Assembly (NCBI GenBank): GCA_032821775.1 | Contig: JAVLRN010000008.1 | Coordinates: 558,001-622,000 of the forward strand | Origin: Sanguinoderma infundibulare | Lineage: Eukaryota; Basidiomycota; Agaricomycetes; Polyporales; Polyporaceae | Length of the DNA stretch: 64,000 nucleotides | Reading direction: 5' to 3' | In this document: piece by piece, positions 57,621 to 64,000 of the stretch | How the letters are laid out: each line of letters opens with the position of its first letter | Numbering within the stretch: the first letter of the stretch is position 1 | Made by a program: the position numbers and the translations under genes | Notes under the pieces: generated by a model | The model's database searches: none | Seen by the model: the letters and a program-made list of their open reading frames with translations, nothing else | Told to the model about the DNA's origin: nothing

Positions 57621-60042
57621 GGATCTCTCCTCAAGCTGCGGACCCTCACCGTCACACCGCGATTAGGCCTTGGAGGAGCATCCCATCATCGGCGGCTGGC
57701 CGTGCACCCCCTCAGTGGTTTCCGAGTCTCCCGAGCTGCACCAGCCGAGCGTGGTCGAGTCGCAGCCGGTCCACCAGCGTGAGGTGGCTTTGATCAGCGA
57801 TGATGACTACGGTACGCCCTCTCCCGACATTACTATGAGTCCGCCCATCGAGGGCAGTGAGGAAGCTCGTCCAGCCGAGGAGGGTTCCGAGGTTGAGATG
57901 GTGGACACAGTGTTCGGCGGCGCGGAGTCTATCCGGAGTCCTCCAGATGACCTCGCTCTGTGAATGTGAGTGAGCCGTGCAGATGTGAAGTCGTCCGGGA
58001 GCGATACGCGTCACTTTCGGATGCGGAACTTGATGCTCGTATAGGAGCTCTTCGACCCACCTGGAACGCGTTGAAGGGCTTCAAACCTGCCAACTCGAAC
58101 GTCAGCTTAGCAGGTGTGAAGCGGGCAGGCCAGAATGCCAGCTGTACATGGGAACAGACATTCTGCGCTAATCGCGGAGACGCATAGAGTTGTAGGGCGA
58201 TATACGACAAGTTCCGAGACCAGCACACAAGTTCCCAGAGGATGCCAGCGAGGTGAGGCCCAAGCAAACTCCAGCGCAAGTGCTGACAAGTCCCAAGCCC
58301 TCAGAGACGAGTTTATCTGGAACATAGCAGCGGCGGCGAGAGACGACATGGGGGAGATGGTGGTGGCGGTGGCAGAAGGAGACTCGGAGGCAGGCGCGGG
58401 ATCTCGCATCTCGCTTGAGAGCCAGATAGGCGCCCGTGGACTTGAACGTGATTCTGCGTCGGCGTCCCTCGTTTTTACTTGCTCGGTCGTAGATCCTTTC
58501 GGTGTATTTCTGTCTTGAACGCTTGCTTTCCTTTCTCTCGTTTTCGACAGCCTCTGCCCGACGCCGCCACCAGTCGACATGAATATGCGTCCCTCCGGGT
58601 GTACTGACGCAGACCTACCCTCCGTCTCCAATACCACCCTGTTGCCAATATAGCCCTCTATCGCCAATATAGCCCTCCGTCTCCAATACAGTCCCCTCAG
58701 AGAATACTGACTTGAACCTACCATCCTCTGAGAATACACCCTCCATCTCCAATACAGTCCCCCACAAGAGTACTGAGGCAAGTGATCGATCCGGGAGATT
58801 TCAGCACAGATGTGCATCCGCCTATCAACCGCGCCCCGTCCGCCGCACGCCCGGCATCTCGACGCATGCACACCAAGACTCGCATCGCCTACGAGACAAA
58901 GCAAGCTACTCAGCACATTATGAGCACAAACACAAACGATGCGGAAGAACTTGGAGACGAATCGGTGACCCCGAGTGCTAACTTGTGGTAAGGGACATGT
59001 TGCAAACATGAGGCGAAGAGAGCCCAAGCGCAGGGACCACACGTCCGCCGCCACTTGTTTCTCGCCGCCATAGCCCACGCGTCCTTGGCCGTAGAATCCT
59101 ACACTAGAAGCTCAGCCTTTGAGATTCGATTGTTGCCGCGCCTTGCGGTCAACAATCCCAGTGCTCGCCACTGGCTCCCAATATGTCCTCGGATAACGAG
59201 CGCGCCAGACGTACGACCAACTTTAACCCGTGCGTCCAGGCCCAAGTCGATCCAGGATTGGACGCCTGTCTACGTTGAAATGAAAATAGAGGACGGCTTA
59301 TTTGACGAGAGGATGGAAGAATGGCTCGAACTCATCCGAAATCTTCACGGGTTTGGCTACGCCAGATGTTTTGTCAGTGCCGCCTTCAGTGGGTAGACTG
59401 TCGGCGTGCGTAAAGGGCCTACCACGCGTTTCGCATTGGCTGCCCTTGATGCCCCTGCTTCAACACCAACCAGCGTGAGGAGTACCCGGTCACTGTGGAC
59501 ACGAGGCCATGCCATCCACGGGTCTTGGCATTGGTCGCTGCTAGATAAATGGGCTAGGTGATGGAAAGAGATCGGCACGAGAACCGCGACGCAAAGCAAG
59601 TCAAACTAACCTCGCATTTAATATCTTCGGGATGAGAAGCAAGCAATCAGTGAGTACTAATGATATCGTCGACGACAAAAGGGGGGAAAGGTGATGCACT
59701 GGCGGAGGCAAGTCACAAAATTAGCCCGTCTGCAAGCGTCAGGTCAAGATCAGTGTTGTACCAACCTTTGATACGGTGTAATTTCGCGTGCCCTGTTGAT
59801 GGCGCAGGGATCTGCTTGCGCAAGTACACTATGTATACACTATCACGAATGAAGGACACGACAAAATCATGATCAATGTAGGCATTGTACGGAATCCACC
59901 AAACCGGCTTCGTTATATCTACAACAACCAAGTAAACCTTTTCAATATAAGCTAAAGCACTACTCACGCACGGAGCATTATTACACTATAAGGCGACCAT
60001 GACCGAGCACGACCACGAAAGACACTCATACCTTCTCATCAC
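57621..60042 (+). other. Spacer between WD40 and MAGE genes (U5)
   Basis: Acidic ORF at 57670-57963, minisatellite at 58617-58767, ORF of unknown family at 59055-59396. Confidence 0.4.
58617..58767 (+). repeat. About 19-bp minisatellite (U5)
   Basis: Same subrepeat order as U1. Confidence 0.75.
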
Positions 60043-61675
60043 TCATCGCGCCTCGAGCAACTGACCCCCCGCCGCAGCGCGCTCGATGCCCTTGAAGATG
60101 ACCTGCACCCGCCTCTGCGTGCCCTCATCGCCCGCCGCGCCCACCGCGTCCTCCTCTCCGTCCTCCTGCTGCTGCCCGGGCAGAGGGCCAGCCATGAACT
60201 CCGCGACGAACTGCGCGATCGCGCGCTCGCCCACCTCCGTCAGCGCCCGCGCGCCCCACCGCCACTCGTACGTCTGTAGCTGGTCGTCGCCTGCGGGGGC
60301 CTGCGTACCGCGCGTACGTTTCGCGCCGCCTTTGCCTGCGGCGGTGCCGACGCGGTGCTTCTCGATGTAGCCCTGGCGCATGAGCTGCGCGAGGTACGCG
60401 TCGATCGTGACGGACTGTGCCGTCGCTTGGCTGCTGAGCGGGATCGGGGCGTTCACGGGCAGCTGCAGCTGTTTGAGGATCCTGCGCAGATCAACTGGAG
60501 CAGAGCACCACGTGTGAGTGCACTCCGTGCGGTGGAATGCAGCGAAAACACGCGTACCGTCCTTCATCATGCGTCCGTCCACCAGGATGAGCGCAAGGAC
60601 GACGTAAAGGATGCCCGTTGAGGCGAGCTGGTCCGAGCTGTGCCACGCGAAGATGCTCCCCGACGACCGCTGGCCGATCGGGTTGTCGTCCTCGGCGAAC
60701 TCCTCGTTCTCGTCCACGTGCTCCTTCTGCTCGAACTCGCGAATGTCCGCGTCGGGCGCGCATGCTTGTTCTATGAGTGCGGGGTCGAGGAGGGAGCGGA
60801 GTATGTACGATTTTGTGCCGGTCGGGGCAGCTGTGAGGTGATCAGCAAAGACGCTCGTCGGGTGCATGCTTCACAGAAAGGGATAGAAGGAGTAGGCAAG
60901 GGTATGCGCGTTTGAAAGAACGAGGAGGGAGTTAGATCGCGTGCGCAAGGACTACGACGTCGGTGCCAAGGGAAAGCCAGCTTGCTTGAACGAGATGGCT
61001 TTCACATTCCCTTTTCGCGTCCGTGAAACCGCCGGTCCCGCGACGGAAGGACAGTGACAGGTGCAAGATACCCCCTAACCGCTTGCCAACTCCCCTGGCA
61101 ATTCCAATCATACGCAGCAGAGCGTAAAGCTCACCTTTCTTCTTGACACCAGTGTTCTTCAGCAGGTCCGCATCCTTGTCGCTCATGTCCTTATCAGAAG
61201 GCATGGCCTGCATCTCGACAAGCTCCATCCCAAAGGTCTTAAGGAGGATTTGGTTCGCAGCAGTAAGGACCGCATTGAACGTGCGCGTGCCTGTCCCCAA
61301 AACTGAAGAAAACACGTTCAATGGTCAGGACAACGCGCAATGATGATAAGGCGCACCTTTCTTGGATATCTCATCCCTCCTCAGCGGCAGCCTCCGCTGT
61401 TCGTGGAAGAGGGCAAGGCGGACCAAGTCGCGCGCCTTCTTGTCGATCTCCTGCAGGCGACGAGCGCGTTGGCAGCGTGTGCGCGCGCGGAGTGTGGAAC
61501 GACTCACCCCTTCGACCTTTTCTCCTCCATCCTCGTCATCGTACCCGTCCTGTGCGGCCTGGCCTTCTTCGGGCTGTTCCTCTACCTGCGCCCGTCGCGA
61601 ACGTCCTTGAGTTGCACGCGGTGGCTGCGATTGCGATGCTTGAGGTGCACGTTGAGAACGTGTTTGTCGGACCGT
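60043..61675 (-). CDS. MAGE/Nse3-like protein, intact exons, ACG at expected start (U5)
   Basis: b-type allele: exons 61675-61357, 61302-61135, 60830-60558 and 60494-60043. Same as U2 and U3 by eye, with ACG at the expected start. Confidence 0.75.
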
Positions 61676-61966
61676 GCCACGTGTTTTCGATAGAGATCCG
61701 TTGTCTGTAGCTAGCGGCAGACAGGTCAAGAGAGTCCAAGTCCAAGTTGACACCGTCTGGAAGCCAGTCAGACGCGTCGTGTCGCGTGTATCCCGTCGTG
61801 ACGTAAGGCGCCAGAGGCTGTGAAGGCAATTGAATGCTCGATCCCTCCCATCCTTCGACCATCCTTCGAACGACAACAAACACACGGATGCTAGCTATAG
61901 CGCTTCTGACCCCAATCTTCGTCTGCCGCCTCCAGTTGGCCATCGTGCGGCCGCCGAACAACCCCC
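61676..61966. promoter_or_regulatory. Divergent intergenic region, U5/U6
   Basis: 291 bp, b/B version. Confidence 0.4.
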
Positions 61967-62308
61967 ATGTCTACGCAGTCTACCAGCAGCCACGGACCTC
62001 CTGCACCCCCATTCATGCCTTCACGGGCGTCATCTGTCTTTCCGACAGAGATTTACGAACCGGTCATCGACTCCGTACATGATGCGGTCTACTACAGACG
62101 GATCTTCGCGCTCAAGAACTGCATGCTGATGTGTCGCGCCTGGTTGCCACGGAGCCGCCTTCACCTCTTCCAGCTCCTTTCCCTTGTAAACGTCAGTCGC
62201 ACCGCTGCTCGTAGGCCCTGCGACAACTGCTCAACTGCCTCGTCGACGTCTCTCTGCGTCCCACTAAAGCACGCATCCACCGCAACAGCACCGTTCCCTC
62301 TCCCTTGA
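61967..62308 (+). pseudogene. F-box-like protein, internal deletion (B-type, U6)
   Basis: Same as U3: motif in frame, following helix deleted. Confidence 0.6.
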
Positions 62309-62389
62309 CGTCCGCACTCTCTATCCGAAGCGACGCCTCTTTCAGCAGCTCCATCCTGTCCACCGACTCCTCTTGCCCGTCGCACCACG

Positions 62390-62845
62390 ATGTCGAACCC
62401 ATTTGTCTTTCTCTCAGAGAACGAGCTCCCCACGGACGCTTGCATCACGGCCCTTCTCCGCAAAGCAGACAAAGACTTTCCGCTGCCAAGCATCAACATC
62501 AGAAATGCTAGAAGGCTGACGTCCAACCTCGTCCTCAAGACCACCTCTCTCTTCCCTTCCCGCGCCGAAGTCGAAGCTATGCAGTTCGTTGCCAGCCACT
62601 GCCCACAGATCATCGGCCCGCGTGGTCACCGCTACTGGGAGTCTGGCGGCAGGGTTTACATCGTGGACTACATCGAGGGGGAGATGTACGCCAAGGTCAT
62701 GCGTCGTCTCTCTCTCTCTGCAACGGCAATAGTCCGTCATGTGGACGCTGGTCAGATACGTCGCCGACCTCCGCCGCCGCATTCCCCAATCGCATTCACA
62801 GACACAAAGTCTCCCGCACGCTGCTCTGTTTCCGCGTCCATGTGA
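62390..62845 (+). pseudogene. Phosphotransferase (APH/protein-kinase-like) 5' remnant (U6)
   Basis: Same remnant as U3 and U4. Confidence 0.7.
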
Positions 62846-62957
62846 GTGATCCGCTTCCTAATACGCCCATAAACACATGCTCACCCTGTCATCCAAAGTG
62901 GCTGCCGTGATGCCCCGACCGTCCTTCCCACTACGTACCCCCACATGATGCGGCGGC

Positions 62958-63682
62958 TTGGAGAGAAGCGGGTCAAATGTTATGCCAGGTTGGAGGGCGA
63001 TGGGCGATGGGCGATGGGCGGTTTATCTAAACGTGAGTACGTCCGCAATCGCCCGACCCTCCTTGCGCACCATGTACCCTCCGACCCCGCCAGGACTATG
63101 CGACCGGAGCGTTCACAGAGAGCCTTGCGGACCTCTTGCTCTCCTCAGCAAGGGACCTGGTCCGTACGCACTTCGCTTCAGAACCGGTGCTGTTCCCAAT
63201 CACGTCGGGGACGCTGCCCTGCGCAGAACACAGAGCGCGATCAACAAACAGGCTGACAAGTTGCGCCAAACATCTGTACGTACCCCAGGATGTGGCACGT
63301 GGATTGGACGGCGAGGGTCACCATGACCTCGGTTGTTTGCACGTCGAGCGCGACGGCCAAGAGGTGAGTACAGATAGAGTGCAGGAGCTGATCATGTCGT
63401 CTTCCCCCTTCTTGACAGCCTTTATACATTTTGTCCGAGACTGCGCACGGACCGCCGACGCGCTCTCGCCCTCGCCCTCGTTCCATCTTCCAACTCCGTT
63501 TCCGACCACCGGCATTGTGTCCCTGGCGTCCCGTCTCGCTTCCCGCAACCGAGCTCCTTCCGTCCAAGCGCACGCATATCTCCAAACACCCGAACGGCAT
63601 GCATATTGCACATCGGCCCAGCCCTTTGTCTCGCCCGCCCCCCGCCCACCGACCAATTTCACGGAGGCGGTCCACCGCCTAG
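62958..63682 (+). other. Counterpart of the possible three-exon gene (U6)
   Basis: Three copies of the 7-bp repeat; exons 2 and 3 open (63094-63363 and 63419-63682). Confidence 0.2.
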
Positions 63683-63729
63683 TCATCACACGGCGATCGC
63701 ACCACCGCATACACCCGTGACGAACCGCC

Positions 63730-64000
63730 TGCAAACGTTGGCGCGGCGGTGACACCATCAAGGAGCTCCCGCACGCGATCTTCATGAACCGGCGCATCCC
63801 CGACGACTCTGGCAGCGGCTGCAAGCAGCTCTACCGCGCCATGAACGGCTACAACATCTTGGCCGACGACGCTCCACCGTCCGCACTCGCTCTCGCGGCC
63901 GTCCGAGACGTTTTGAAAGTGCTGCCCAAAGACACGACCCTTTGCACGACGGATTCCGACTTTTTTGATTTCGCCTCAGACGGCCCGGGCATCGATTCGC
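63730..64000 (+). other. Coding-like ORF fragment, cut by window end (U6)
   Basis: Carries the U3 variants (TDSDFFDFASDGPGIDS) and runs off the window. Confidence 0.35.

Larger units (their letters stand above)
49678..61892 (+). repeat. Macrosatellite unit U5 (near-copy of U2)
   Basis: 12,215 bp, the same length as U2. Differences from U2 that I noticed are limited to 55719 (C against T at 18256) and 57997 (G against A at 20534). Its right end is b-type and leads into a B-type unit, as at the U2/U3 border. Confidence 0.97.
42160..64000 (+). repeat. Higher-order repeat, right copy
   Basis: Second copy of 4697-26537. I noticed only three substitutions: 48847, 55719 and 57997. Such identity means a very recent duplication, strong homogenisation, or a collapsed or duplicated assembly path. 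The sequence alone cannot separate these. Confidence 0.9.
61893..64000 (+). repeat. Macrosatellite unit U6, left 2.1 kb only
   Basis: B-type start of a sixth unit, cut by the window end. I saw no difference from the first 2,108 bp of U3. It shares with U3, and not with U4, the variants around 63953-63985 (GGATTCC, CCCGGGC). The array therefore continues to the right of the window. Confidence 0.95.

Noticed and set aside
1..64000. Array as an rDNA repeat
   Set aside because: Unit size would fit, but I see no rRNA-like sequence, and the units hold protein-gene pieces with introns.
1..64000. Unit as a Helitron, LTR element, TIR transposon or Starship
   Set aside because: No terminal inverted or long terminal repeats at unit borders, and no transposase, reverse transcriptase, Rep/helicase or tyrosine recombinase reading frame recognised.
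1..64000. Repeat-induced point mutation (RIP) as cause of decay
   Set aside because: RIP would leave AT-rich, heavily mutated copies. The units are GC-rich and nearly identical, and the few changes are CpG-limited.

Overview
This window is almost certainly from the nuclear genome of a filamentous basidiomycete, probably an agaricomycete of Polyporales type. The sequence is GC-rich. Reading frames are broken by short introns of about 55-65 nt with GT(A/G)NG..YAG borders. The recognisable families (MAGE/Nse3, SAC3/GANP, F-box, fungal phosphotransferase, WD40) are typical of such genomes. The family and taxon calls rest on recognition, not on a database search. No bacterial operon, tRNA, rRNA, CRISPR, transposase or reverse transcriptase was seen.

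The whole window is one head-to-tail array of a very large repeat. Taking base 1 as an arbitrary phase, the units are U1 1-12214, U2 12215-24429, U3 24430-37034, U4 37035-49677, U5 49678-61892 and U6 61893-64000 (cut by the window end). Their lengths are 12214, 12215, 12605, 12643, 12215 and at least 2108. Above this sits a higher-order period of exactly 37,463 bp: 42160-64000 repeats 4697-26537 with only three substitutions noticed. Units are mosaics of an A-type and a B-type sequence, with switches inside units, as expected from unequal exchange or gene conversion.

Each unit has the same layout from left to right. First comes a broken F-box gene (+), followed in B-type units by a phosphotransferase (APH-like) remnant (+). 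Next is an unclassified region with a possible three-exon small gene and a coding-like ORF. Then comes a decayed SAC3/GANP gene (+), split by an insert that carries a truncated second MAGE/Nse3 copy. A spacer, a frameshifted WD40-repeat gene (-) and a second spacer with a 19-bp minisatellite follow. The unit ends with a four-exon MAGE/Nse3 gene (-), placed divergently to the F-box gene of the next unit.

Only the MAGE/Nse3 gene looks intact: all four exons join in frame to about 402-403 codons in every unit. Its expected ATG is present in U1 and U4 but is ACG in U2, U3 and U5. The array therefore amplifies a gene for a likely SMC5/6-complex subunit together with shared wreckage of at least four unrelated genes. 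The other copies are less a co-operating gene set than passengers that decayed before the amplification.
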